A program made the translations under genes and the position numbers. From NCBI GenBank assembly GCA_027486835.1, contig JAIXOJ010000029.1:1-64000 (forward strand): DNA of 64,000 nucleotides, in the 5' to 3' direction. The notes below the pieces were generated by a model. That model searched no databases. It worked only from the letters and a program-made list of their open reading frames with translations, and was not told where the DNA came from. Origin of the DNA: Chitinophagaceae bacterium. Its GTDB lineage: Bacteria > Bacteroidota > Bacteroidia > Chitinophagales > Chitinophagaceae. Shown here piece by piece: positions 1 through 7,879 of the stretch (its first letter is position 1; each line of letters opens with the position of its first letter).

Positions 1-777
1 ACTTGGGCAGACCCAGCCCACCAAACACTGCCCACTGCCTGGAATAACTTGCCGCTTGCCGCCCTCCAAGATTCGGTGTACAACTATACTAGCAATGTGC
101 TGAACTATTTGAAAACCAAAGGTTTGACACCTGAGTTGGTGCAGATAGGCAACGAAACCAACCAAGGGATGTTGTGGCCAATAGGCAAAATCACCAATAA
201 TGACTTTACGCCGTTCTGCAAATTGCTGAACAGCGGCATCAAAGCAGTGCGTGATTTTTCGACTACTTCCCCAATAAAGCCTTTGGTCATATTACATGTG
301 GCTCAATTGCAACATGCCGATTATTTTGCTGATGGGGTCATGAACAAAGGGGGCGTTACCGATTTCGATATTCTGGGCATATCCCATTACGTGGATTATA
401 CCACGCTTACTAACATGACAGCCGTTAGTGATAACATCAATATGCTGATTAAAAAATACCATAAACAAGTGATGTTGGCCGAAACCTCCTATCCCTGGAC
501 TACCCAGAATGCGGACACTTATCCCAACATTGCCAATAAAGGGTTTGCTGGATACCCAATTACACCTGCTGGTCAGTTTGCTTATATGAAAGACCTAACA
601 CAGGCCGTTATTAAAGGTGGCGGTACTGGAATCATGTATTGGGAACCGGCTTGGATTAGCTCCTCCCTCAAAGATTTTTGGGGTACAGGATCTAGTTGGG
701 ACAACAATACTTTTTTCGATTTTAATGGGAATATACTTCCTGCAATAGATTTTATGTCTGTGCGGTATAATTTTTAA
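1..777 (+). CDS. Arabinogalactan endo-beta-1,4-galactanase (GH53), 3' part
   Basis: This is the C-terminal part of a GH53 endo-galactanase, which hydrolyses beta-1,4-galactan in pectin side chains. The frame is open from base 1, where it reads TWADPAHQTLPTAW, the typical GH53 'WADPG.Q..P..W' stretch, so the gene starts upstream of the window; the in-frame TTG at 49 is not the real start. The acid/base motif VQIGNETNQGMLWP and the nucleophile motif VMLAETSYPW are both present, followed by GIMYWEPAW near the C-terminus. No type IX sorting domain follows; the protein ends soon after the catalytic domain. A secreted location is normal for the family, but the N-terminus is not visible here. Family assignment is firm. 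Confidence 0.93.
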   Translation, partial: TWADPAHQTLPTAWNNLPLAALQDSVYNYTSNVLNYLKTKGLTPELVQIGNETNQGMLWPIGKITNNDFTPFCKLLNSGIKAVRDFSTTSPIKPLVILHVAQLQHADYFADGVMNKGGVTDFDILGISHYVDYTTLTNMTAVSDNINMLIKKYHKQVMLAETSYPWTTQNADTYPNIANKGFAGYPITPAGQFAYMKDLTQAVIKGGGTGIMYWEPAWISSSLKDFWGTGSSWDNNTFFDFNGNILPAIDFMSVRYNF

Positions 778-805
778 GATTGGGAGTAGAAAGCGTTCAG
801 GATAT

Positions 806-1020
806 GGGTGCAAAAAAGTTTTTCGCTCCCATAATTTAAACCTCACCCCAACCCCTCTCCAAAAGAGAGGGAACTGGAATGTTAACCTGGTAATGATTAC
901 AAGATATTTTTTGCTTTGTTTATTTTACGCATGTAACCTGTTTTCCGGTAGTTTGCATTTATCAATCATCAACAGTGTTGCAGTTTGGCATAGTAAAAGC
1001 GAAAAACTTTTATGCGCCCC
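806..1020. repeat. MITE-like dispersed repeat, family A, copy 1 (interrupted)
   Basis: The left end (806-828, GGGTGCAAAAAAGTTTTTCG) and the core CCTCACCCCAACCCCTCTCC with its hairpin GAGAGG (841-878) match the other family A copies in the window. The matching right end, CGAAAAACTTTTATGCGCCC, lies at 1000-1019, over 110 bases further away than in intact copies, so this copy seems split by inserted or unrelated sequence. No gene is visible in 778-1065. Confidence 0.7.
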
Positions 1021-1065
1021 AGGATATCCTGTAATAAAGTTGATTGAATCAATCGTTACTGTTTT

Positions 1066-1371
1066 TTAGAATTTTATATTTAGTTCAAGTTGTCCACCAA
1101 ATCCAAGTTCGACGATTTTTTGAAGTGTAGAAATACGAACTTCCTTTACATTATTTTCAATTTTAGAAATGTAGGATTTTGTTGTCCCAACTTTTTCAGC
1201 AAGCTGCTCTTGTGTCATTCCCATTTCTAAACGAGTATCATGAATCAACACACCTATTTTAAATGCTTCATAACCCGCTTCAAGTTCTTCACGGTCATTT
1301 GTACCACGTTTACCGTAGTTTTTTTCTTTAAACGCTTCTAGCGTTGTTAAGTTCTTATTTTTCATTTTCAT
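1066..1371 (-). CDS. XRE-family HTH antitoxin (HigA-like)
   Basis: A 101-residue DNA-binding protein with a C-terminal helix-turn-helix of the XRE/Cro type (residues about 40-95: LIHDTRLEMGMTQEQLAEKV, then GTTKSYISKIENN). The N-terminal part is charged and is likely to contact the toxin. Size and gene order (toxin first, overlapping antitoxin second) fit a HigBA-type toxin-antitoxin operon, in which the antitoxin neutralises the toxin and represses the operon. The ATG lies inside the last codons of the toxin reading frame (17-base overlap), implying translational coupling. The toxin gene is interrupted by a stop codon (see 1355-1705), so this may be an orphan antitoxin. Confidence 0.9.
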   Translation of the reverse strand: MKMKNKNLTTLEAFKEKNYGKRGTNDREELEAGYEAFKIGVLIHDTRLEMGMTQEQLAEKVGTTKSYISKIENNVKEVRISTLQKIVELGFGGQLELNIKF

Positions 1372-1705
1372 ATTCTAGCTTTATTTTAAGCGCAATTTCA
1401 ATTTCTTTCATTGGTGTCTTTTGCGTTTTCTTTTGAAAACCATTTGCTAAAACTACCAATTGTCCATGATCAAAAAAACAGAAAATTCTAAAAATGTCGC
1501 TTCCAAATTGTACTCGGATTTCATATAGTCCATCCGTATTTTCAATGTGTTTAAGATAAGTTTCAGGAACTTATTGCAGGTCTTCAATCAATTCAAAAGT
1601 CCAAACAATTTTCGCTTTTACCTTTTTATTTTGTTTATCGAAGAAAGCCTGAAAGTAGTTTTTATAAAACGTTATCTTTCTATACTTATGATTTTTGTCA
1701 GCCAT
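1355..1705 (-). pseudogene. HigB/RelE-like (phage Gp49-like) toxin, interrupted by an in-frame stop
   Basis: The minus strand from the ATG at 1705 reads MADKNHKYRKITFYKNYFQ and continues for 44 codons to LIEDLQ. There is a TAA at 1571-1573, after which the same frame continues VPETYLKHIENTDGLYEIRV, QFGSDIFRIFCFFDHGQLVV and LANGFQKKTQKTP to a TAA at 1355-1357. The second half carries the signature of the Gp49-like/HigB family (EIRV..GS..FRIF.FFD...LVVL.NGF.KKTQKTP). Without the stop it would be a normal 116-residue mRNA-cleaving toxin. One base change (for example CAA or AAA to TAA) explains the break. It overlaps the antitoxin gene by 17 bases. A sequencing error is possible. Confidence 0.88.
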
Positions 1706-1863
1706 GCGAATATAAGTGTGTTTTACTTAAGTGAAACTCTATAAGTCAAATTAATCTGTTGCGCTGAAGATAGTTACAATTAGTTATAATCGAATAACAA
1801 AGGTTTTTCTAGGGGGATAGATTTTTATTTTAAAGCATGTATTTAATATATCGAATAACGTTG

Positions 1864-2232
1864 TTACTTTTGTTTTATATTGAATCCCTGTCTAACAAAA
1901 AACATTAAAAGGAATAAATTGAACAGCTCAAATAGCCCCAAATAAACAACAGCTTCCTTTATAAAAGTAAAAAAACAATAAGACCAAATAATTAAAGAAA
2001 TGGCTGAAAATATAATTGGTTTAGTAAAGTTCGTCTTTGCTGAAAATGTTAACCAGGGGAAGGTGCTATATAATAACAAGCTACAAACCAAAGCAGATGG
2101 CCACAAAACAAGTAATGCAAGACCAGCATTACAAGGTCCACCATGTTTTCCTAATTGGAAAATTCCATAGACTGTAACAATTACTGTTAGGATAAACACT
2201 ATTACAAGTATGTACTGATTATTTTGTTTCAC
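1864..2232 (-). CDS. Small integral membrane protein of unknown function
   Basis: A 122-residue protein that is mostly hydrophobic, with four predicted transmembrane helices: about residues 7-27 (YILVIVFILTVIVTVYGIF), 38-57 (GLALLVLWPSALVCSLLLY), 71-90 (PIIFSAISLIIWSYCFFTF) and 95-112. Only short charged segments (GKHGGPCN, SAKTNFTK) separate them, and the C-terminus is basic. I recognise no family. It stands alone, with noncoding sequence on both sides. The reading frame is long for a chance frame in A/T-rich DNA and starts with MKQNNQ, so it is probably real. Confidence 0.6.
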   Translation of the reverse strand: MKQNNQYILVIVFILTVIVTVYGIFQLGKHGGPCNAGLALLVLWPSALVCSLLLYSTFPWLTFSAKTNFTKPIIFSAISLIIWSYCFFTFIKEAVVYLGLFELFNLFLLMFFVRQGFNIKQK

Positions 2233-2431
2233 TCTAGTCTTATTATTATTTTTTCTTCTTAAAAGGCTTTATCCATTTCATCCAATGATCTTAGTATTAC
2301 AGATTATTTTTAACTTATTTAGCTAAAGAACTACTTAGTGACTAATAAATATTTGCCAATGTTAAAACAATCTCGCTACTAACACTGTATTTTGCCATTG
2401 CTACCCCTTCAACGAAACAAAGTAGCTTACC

Positions 2432-4291
2432 ATGCGTAAATGGATTTTATTAGCGGTTTTTATTGTTTTCTTATTGAGTTTTATTACCAATCATCTCGCT
2501 GCACAGTGTATCCAAACATTCCCCTATAAAGAAGATTTTGAGGGCTCAGACGGCAATTGGGTAGCTGGCGGCGATAATAGCGACTGGGCTTGGGGTACTC
2601 CCAAAAAGCAGGTAATCAACAAAGCAGCTAGAGGACTTAAATGTTGGATAACAGGAGGTTTAACAGGTTCTACCTACAGCAGCAATGCAAAAGCCTACTT
2701 ACAAAGCCCTTGTTTTAATCTCTCCAGCCTGGTACATCCCTATTTTTCTTGCAAAATATTTTGGGAAACGGAGAAACGATACGATGGTGCTACGCTGCAG
2801 TATTCTATAAACGGCGGTGTAAGTTGGCAAACTTTAGGCACTTACGCGGATGGGGTAAATTGCCCAAACGACCACTGGTTTAACACCGCTTCTATCAATA
2901 CCATTGGAGGAACAGGTTGGTCAGGAAATGTACAATCGGCCAATGGTGGCGGCTCGGGTAAATGGGTTTCATCCAAGCATGATTTGCAAAACCTAGTGGG
3001 CAAACCCAACGTTATGTTTCGATTTCTTTTTGGGGCTGGCTCTATTTTGAATGACTTTGACGGATTTGCGGTGGATGATATATATATTGGAGAAACACCC
3101 GCCAATGTGGCTATCATCCAATACAATTGTGCAAAAAACAAAGCAGTAGATTTCTCGGCTAACGATGCCATTTGCCCATCTGTATATCTCTGGGATTTTG
3201 GTGATCCTACTACTGGCACAGCAAATAGTTCTACCGATCAAAATCCACAGCACCAATTCTCCCAAAACGGGTTATTTACCGTTACGCTTACCATAACTAA
3301 CCCTAGTGCTCCCACTGTAAGCACCAACATTACCCTCCAAATTACGGATGCCAATATTCAAGTAATTAAATCCATTTCCTGCCACGGCGATTCCACAGGC
3401 ATCCTCTCGGCCACCGTAAATGGAATACCTGATACTTACACTTATCTATGGAATGGCCAATCTACATGGAATACGCCAACCATTAGCAAGTTACCCGCCA
3501 ATACCTATCAAGTGGACATAAAAGGACTAACTACATGTGTTTATACCACACCGTTCATACTTACAGAACCCACACCAGTACAACATAGTAACCTCAAATC
3601 TACCCAACCTATCTGCTTAACAAAAGGCGAAATTTCATTTACTGCAACAGGGGGCAATAGTCCTTACCGTTATGCATGGATTCCGAAAGCAAGTACAACT
3701 GATTTTGCAACTGGATTAAGGGCAGGTACTTACGCCATAAAGATTCAAGATGCCAATGGATGCAAGGATAGTTTTTCAGTAGTACTTCAAGAGAAACCAT
3801 CCCCTTTATCTGTTTCTTTAGGTGCAGATACCCTTATTTGTCCTGGGGAGCCTTTGGTATTATCGGTAGCCAGCCAACCCTTCATTCAATGGCAGGACGG
3901 GACTCGCTCCACAGACTTTAATGTGGTAAAATCGGGCAAATACAGTGTTTTGATAAAAGACAACAATGGATGTGAAGCCAGAGACACCATGAACGTAACC
4001 GTAAAATGCGATGAAGTATATTTTCCCTCCGCATTCTCACCCAATTTCGATGGAAAGAATGATGCATTTGGGCCTGCACCCATCGGTGCACTTGCTGCTT
4101 TGAATAACTATGAGCTAAATATCTATAGCCGTACTGGTCAATTGGTATTTTCATCTCACAATCCTTACGAGCGTTGGTATGGCTATGCTAACGGATTGCG
4201 TAATGCGGGTTCGTATGTTTGGTTGGCCACTTATTCAATAGCCAATAAAAAAAGGGTACAAAAAACTGGGGTTCTTACGTTGTTTTGGTAA
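2432..4291 (+). CDS. Secreted PKD-domain protein with gliding-motility-type (type B) T9SS C-terminal domain
   Basis: A 619-residue cell-surface protein. It has an N-terminal signal peptide (residues 1-24, ending near LAAQ) and a MAM/jelly-roll-like domain at about 30-220 (FPYKEDFEGSDGNW, later GFAVDDIYIGE). A PKD-like domain follows at about 228-305 (YLWDFGDPTTG, FSQNGLFTVTLTITNP), then SprB-like repeats at about 310-455 (GLRAGTYAIKIQDANGC). The C-terminal gliding-motility-associated CHU_C domain starts at VYFPSAFSPNFDGKNDAF (about 530) and ends GVLTLFW. In Bacteroidota this C-terminus directs export by the type IX secretion system and attachment to SprB-type adhesin machinery. It is a single gene with no operon partner. 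Likely an adhesin; the ligand is unknown. Confidence 0.9.
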   Translation: MRKWILLAVFIVFLLSFITNHLAAQCIQTFPYKEDFEGSDGNWVAGGDNSDWAWGTPKKQVINKAARGLKCWITGGLTGSTYSSNAKAYLQSPCFNLSSLVHPYFSCKIFWETEKRYDGATLQYSINGGVSWQTLGTYADGVNCPNDHWFNTASINTIGGTGWSGNVQSANGGGSGKWVSSKHDLQNLVGKPNVMFRFLFGAGSILNDFDGFAVDDIYIGETPANVAIIQYNCAKNKAVDFSANDAICPSVYLWDFGDPTTGTANSSTDQNPQHQFSQNGLFTVTLTITNPSAPTVSTNITLQITDANIQVIKSISCHGDSTGILSATVNGIPDTYTYLWNGQSTWNTPTISKLPANTYQVDIKGLTTCVYTTPFILTEPTPVQHSNLKSTQPICLTKGEISFTATGGNSPYRYAWIPKASTTDFATGLRAGTYAIKIQDANGCKDSFSVVLQEKPSPLSVSLGADTLICPGEPLVLSVASQPFIQWQDGTRSTDFNVVKSGKYSVLIKDNNGCEARDTMNVTVKCDEVYFPSAFSPNFDGKNDAFGPAPIGALAALNNYELNIYSRTGQLVFSSHNPYERWYGYANGLRNAGSYVWLATYSIANKKRVQKTGVLTLFW

Positions 4292-4316
4292 TCGAAGGGT
4301 GTTTATTTATCTGACA

Positions 4317-4342
4317 AATAGGAAAAGAAGGGCAATCCTATT
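4317..4342. terminator. Hairpin between convergent genes
   Basis: AATAGGA at 4317-4323 pairs with TCCTATT at 4336-4342, just after the stop codon of the upstream secreted protein and before the convergent GT2 gene. There is no long T-run, so its role as a terminator is an inference from position. Confidence 0.35.
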
Positions 4343-4427
4343 CTTTCAAAACAATTAATCTTTCCTTTAGATATACATTGATTAAGTGGGAGAACCCAGA
4401 ATGGTTCACCAATTAGTGAAATTGGGG

Positions 4428-4453
4428 TAGAGACGTTGCGTGCAACGTCTCTA
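4428..4453. repeat. Perfect 26-bp palindrome (AGAGACGTTGC type)
   Basis: TAGAGACGTTGC and GCAACGTCTCTA flank a 2-base centre (GT): 12-bp arms that match perfectly. The unit resembles the short AGAGACGTTGC..GCAACGTCTCT repeat seen in many Bacteroidota genomes. It lies between two convergent genes, where it could end transcription on either strand, although no T-run follows. Confidence 0.75.
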
Positions 4454-4504
4454 TAATTGAAATTTAATGGGTTGTAATAACCAAAGTGAATATTTACCAA
4501 AAGC

Positions 4505-5446
4505 CTAAACGCCTAACTTTTCTTCAATCAAATAGACATTACGTTCAGGGCTATTCCGCATAAGGAGTTCAGCAATAAAGCCAGACAAAAACAATTGTAT
4601 TCCAATTACCATTACGGTTAATCCGAGGTAAAAAGCCGGTTTGTTTGTTAGGGAAAACTCTTTATCCATGAGTTTATTCACGGTTAAATACACACTTACT
4701 GTAAAGCCTATTAGAAAACAAAGCGTACCATACAATCCAAAAAAGTGCATTGGTCGTTTGCCGAATTTGTTTAAAAAAGTAATGGTGGTTAGGTCGAGAA
4801 ACCCATTAATAAATCGCTCCCACCCAAACTTGGTAGTACCATATTTTCTTGCTCGGTGTTCCACCACCTTCTCTCCTATTTTTCTAAATCCTGCCCATTT
4901 AGCCAACACTGGAATATAGCGATGCATTTCGCCAAATACCTCTATGCTTTTTACCACTTTTTTCCGGTAAGCCTTCAGTCCGCAATTAAAATCATTCAAT
5001 TGAATACCAGAACTGCTTCTTGCTGCGGCATTAAATAGTTTAGAGGGTATGTTTTTAGTAAATGTATTGTCAAATCGTTTTTGTTTCCAACCGCTAACCA
5101 AATCATAGCCTTCTTCCACAATCATTTTTCTAAGACCCGGAATTTCGTCTGGACTGTCTTGCATATCAGCATCCATGGTGATAACCACATCACCCAAAGC
5201 CGCTTTAAAACCTTCATTTAGTGCTGCACTTTTGCCATAGTTTCGTTGAAATTTTATACCCTTTATGTGGTTATTTTTTTCCGCTAATTGCTTAATGATG
5301 TCCCAACTATTATCGTTGCTGCCATCATCCACCAAAATCACTTCGTAGGAATACTGGTGTTGGTTTACTACCCTTTCTATCCATGCACACAACTCGGGTA
5401 GTGATTCATCTTCGTTAAATAAAGGGATTACTATTGAAATATCCAT
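4505..5446 (-). CDS. Family 2 glycosyltransferase, DPM1/GtrB-like, membrane-anchored
   Basis: A 313-residue polyprenyl-phosphate sugar transferase-like protein. The GT-A domain (residues 1-230) opens with DISIVIPLFNEDESLPELCA, carries the nucleotide-sugar/metal motif DADMQDSPDEI (about 94-104) and NCGLKAYRK, and is followed by two transmembrane helices (about 238-260 and 275-300), the layout of DPM1/GtrB/ArnC enzymes. These move a sugar from a nucleotide donor to undecaprenyl phosphate on the inner membrane. It is downstream of the DUF4199 gene on the same strand with a 36-base gap, probably one operon with that gene and the dihydroorotase-like gene. The donor sugar cannot be told. Confidence 0.93.
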   Translation of the reverse strand: MDISIVIPLFNEDESLPELCAWIERVVNQHQYSYEVILVDDGSNDNSWDIIKQLAEKNNHIKGIKFQRNYGKSAALNEGFKAALGDVVITMDADMQDSPDEIPGLRKMIVEEGYDLVSGWKQKRFDNTFTKNIPSKLFNAAARSSSGIQLNDFNCGLKAYRKKVVKSIEVFGEMHRYIPVLAKWAGFRKIGEKVVEHRARKYGTTKFGWERFINGFLDLTTITFLNKFGKRPMHFFGLYGTLCFLIGFTVSVYLTVNKLMDKEFSLTNKPAFYLGLTVMVIGIQLFLSGFIAELLMRNSPERNVYLIEEKLGV

Positions 5447-5482
5447 TGAACTCGTTGCTTTAAAAATAATTTTTACTATTGA

Positions 5483-5992
5483 TTATTTGCCAGTTTTTGC
5501 AAAAATGCCCGCCAGAACTGAACCTACCAAACTAGCTAAAATACCCACAGCTAAATTGGCCATTACTAACATCGACATAGAGGTAATCTTAAGCACTTTT
5601 ATGGCCAGTGCTTTGTCCTTATCGGCCTTATTCGCATCAAAACCCGTTACGTGCAGCTTTGCATCTGCAATATTACTTTCATAAATGGCGTTGATGCTTT
5701 CTGGGAAAACAATGTAAACGGAAAGTGCGGTATAAATAAAAAGAATACAAACGGTAGCACCTGTTACTTGAAAACCAAAACCAAAACGTTGGCTAAAAGG
5801 GAGTATTTCACCTTCTTTCTTATCTATTAAAATGATGGAAGCCACTACCCCCACTGCAAGAATCCCACTATTAAGGCCAAGCACCCAAGATGCTGATTTT
5901 AAATGGGCTAATTGCAAAATAATGTCCTCAATAATAAGAATTGCTGCAATGATGAGTCCGAATTGAACATTTGGTTTTTGCGATACAGTCAT
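5483..5992 (-). CDS. DUF4199 family membrane protein
   Basis: A 169-residue protein with four transmembrane helices (about 10-30, 38-56, 74-96 and 138-164) and a short charged segment after helix 3 (AIYESNIADAKLHVTGFDAN). Layout and the motif LPFSQRFGFGFQVTGA fit DUF4199, a family of unknown function that in Bacteroidota commonly lies next to a GT2 gene and a dihydroorotase-like gene, exactly as here. Function is unknown; a role in membrane lipid or envelope assembly can only be guessed from the neighbours. Confidence 0.85.
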   Translation of the reverse strand: MTVSQKPNVQFGLIIAAILIIEDIILQLAHLKSASWVLGLNSGILAVGVVASIILIDKKEGEILPFSQRFGFGFQVTGATVCILFIYTALSVYIVFPESINAIYESNIADAKLHVTGFDANKADKDKALAIKVLKITSMSMLVMANLAVGILASLVGSVLAGIFAKTGK

Positions 5993-6121
5993 GTTTACTT
6001 TTAAAATTAATACAGTAAAATAATTCCACTCATTTATCTGTTTACCAGAGATGGTGGGAAGGTGTTGAACCAGCAGATTAACCTACTAAACATTTGTCAT
6101 CCGAACCAACTCCGTTCAAAT

Positions 6122-7396
6122 TCAATTACCAAATTCATTTTTATTCCATTTTCCTTTAGCATACACTCCTAGAACATTCCCCTTTAATGGTAAGCCCATA
6201 AACGCTGAGTTGGCTGATTTACTTTGATTGCGCTTCTTTGAAAAACTGAAATTGCCCTTTGTTTCAAAGATGGTTATGTCAGCATCAGCTCCTATTGCTA
6301 TACTTTCTTGAGGTAAATTAAATATGCTTCTTGCACGATTACCCATTAAGTTAGCTACTTCTGTTTTGGATAAGGATGGAAATAAGGAATTAAGCACTGC
6401 AAAACTGGTTTGCAAACCAATCATTCCATTGGAGGCATATTCAAACTCGCAGGTTTTATTATCCCAAGACTGAGGGCTATGGTGGCTACTAATACAGTCG
6501 ATAGTACCTTCAAGAACTGCTTGCCTTAAAGCCATCATGTCTGCCCGCGTACGAAGGGGTGGGTTTACTTTAAGATTCGTATCATAACTATGCAAATCTT
6601 CATCGCAAAAAAACAAATGGTAGGGAGTTACGCTACAGGTAAGATTCAATCCCTTCGATTTTGCTTGCGCAATTAATGCCACGGATTCTGCTGTGGAAAC
6701 CCCTGTTATATGGAGTCTGCTTTGTGTATATTGAAGCAAATCAATGTCTCGTTTAATAATGGCTGTTTCTGCCAAAGTGGGGCTACCTGGCAATCCCATT
6801 TGTGTGGAGATAATGCCCTCCGTCATAAGCCCAAAAACACCTAAGCTTTTGTCCATTGGCAATTGGATGATGGTACCGTCAAAAGCTTTTATATACTGTA
6901 AGGCTTTTACTAATAAACCAGCAGATTGCACTGGGTTAATACCGTCAGAAAAAGCAACAGCACCAGCTTGCTGCATTTCATACATTTCAGCTAAGTCTTT
7001 TCCTTCACAGTTTTTGGAAACAGCACCTATGGGATGTATGTAAATGGGTAGTTTTTCTGATTGACCAATCAGGTAATTGACCTCTGGTTTTCTTTGGATT
7101 ACTGGTTTCGTATTGGGAATGAGGAAAACATGTGAAAAACCGCCAATAACAGCAGCAGCAGCACCAGTAGCGATGGTTTCTCTATGTTCATAACCAGGTT
7201 CTGCAAAGTCTGAAAATACATCCACCCAACCCGAGGAAACGACTAACTCTTCGCCAGAAATTGTTTCATCTGCCTCTGTTTCTATGTGGTTATTAATATT
7301 TGTAAACCGACCGTTTTCAATTAAGATGTCTTGGATTTTACCAAAATCAGGAGCTTTATTATCTGCAATAAGTACCTTTTTTAATAATAATTTCAT
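6122..7396 (-). CDS. Dihydroorotase-like protein, probably catalytically inactive
   Basis: A 424-residue member of the dihydroorotase/amidohydrolase family. The start is set at 7396 (MKLLLKKVLIADNKAPD); the same frame is open further upstream, but there it runs antisense through the tRNA-Pro gene. Family landmarks are clear: EELVVSSGWVDVFSDFAEPG, PIGAVSKNCEGKDL, TCSVTPYHLFF, NLKVNPPLR and NGMIGLQTSFAVL. Key metal ligands are missing: the usual D-x-H-x-H-x-R-E-P-G reads DVFSDFAEPG, and the usual T-D-H-A-P-H near residue 340 reads SSHHSPQ. It may be a non-catalytic pyrimidine-pathway partner like the pseudo-dihydroorotases that assemble with aspartate transcarbamoylase, or may have a different activity. 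Divergent from the tRNA. Confidence 0.85.
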   Translation of the reverse strand: MKLLLKKVLIADNKAPDFGKIQDILIENGRFTNINNHIETEADETISGEELVVSSGWVDVFSDFAEPGYEHRETIATGAAAAVIGGFSHVFLIPNTKPVIQRKPEVNYLIGQSEKLPIYIHPIGAVSKNCEGKDLAEMYEMQQAGAVAFSDGINPVQSAGLLVKALQYIKAFDGTIIQLPMDKSLGVFGLMTEGIISTQMGLPGSPTLAETAIIKRDIDLLQYTQSRLHITGVSTAESVALIAQAKSKGLNLTCSVTPYHLFFCDEDLHSYDTNLKVNPPLRTRADMMALRQAVLEGTIDCISSHHSPQSWDNKTCEFEYASNGMIGLQTSFAVLNSLFPSLSKTEVANLMGNRARSIFNLPQESIAIGADADITIFETKGNFSFSKKRNQSKSANSAFMGLPLKGNVLGVYAKGKWNKNEFGN

Positions 7397-7476
7397 TGAA
7401 GGCTCAAAAAATTTTATGCAATATAAACGTAAAAAGCTGATACACCCCCTATATTTGCCCTCCCTCAATAACCATT

Positions 7477-7551
7477 CGGGATGTAGCGCAGCCCGGTTAG
7501 CGTACACGTCTGGGGGGCGTGAGGTCGCTGGTTCGAATCCAGTCATCCCGA
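7477..7551 (+). tRNA. tRNA-Pro (anticodon GGG)
   Basis: A full cloverleaf can be folded: acceptor stem CGGGATG/CATCCCG with discriminator A, D-stem GCGC/GCGT, anticodon stem CACGT/GCGTG with loop CTGGGGG (anticodon GGG), and T-arm GCTGG-TTCGAAT-CCAGT. The 3' CCA is not encoded. A rho-independent terminator follows directly. Confidence 0.96.
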
Positions 7552-7555
7552 CATC

Positions 7556-7600
7556 AAAAAAGCTGTAACCCTTTACCAGTAAGGATTACAGCTTTTTTCT
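7556..7600 (+). terminator. Rho-independent terminator after tRNA-Pro
   Basis: AAAAAGCTGTAACCC pairs with GGATTACAGCTTTTTT around a short loop, ending in a T-run, four bases after the tRNA. Bases 7601-7879 hold no gene that I can see. Confidence 0.88.
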
Positions 7601-7879
7601 TTTGATACCATTATGCGTTTGTTGGTTGAAGGATTTTATCTGTAGTCTACACTCCTAGGTAACTTAATTTCTGCTAAAAATTTAACTACTTATTTGTTGG
7701 TAAATCCTGTGGTTAAACACCAAAACGATAATATGACTTAAAACATGATTTTATTGTAGCAAAAACAAAACAAATAATAAGCGAATAACTCCAATCAAAA
7801 CATTATGCTTCTAGGCTTTGCAAAACGAATAAGCAATATTCTGCTTAACCCATTTTTATATGAAAGCCCTAATGCATAC

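Noticed and set aside
7397-7546. N-terminal extension of the dihydroorotase-like frame through the tRNA region
   Set aside because: The extra 50 residues are read antisense to tRNA-Pro (MTGFEPATSR...), a common false extension; the family starts at MKLLLKKVLI.
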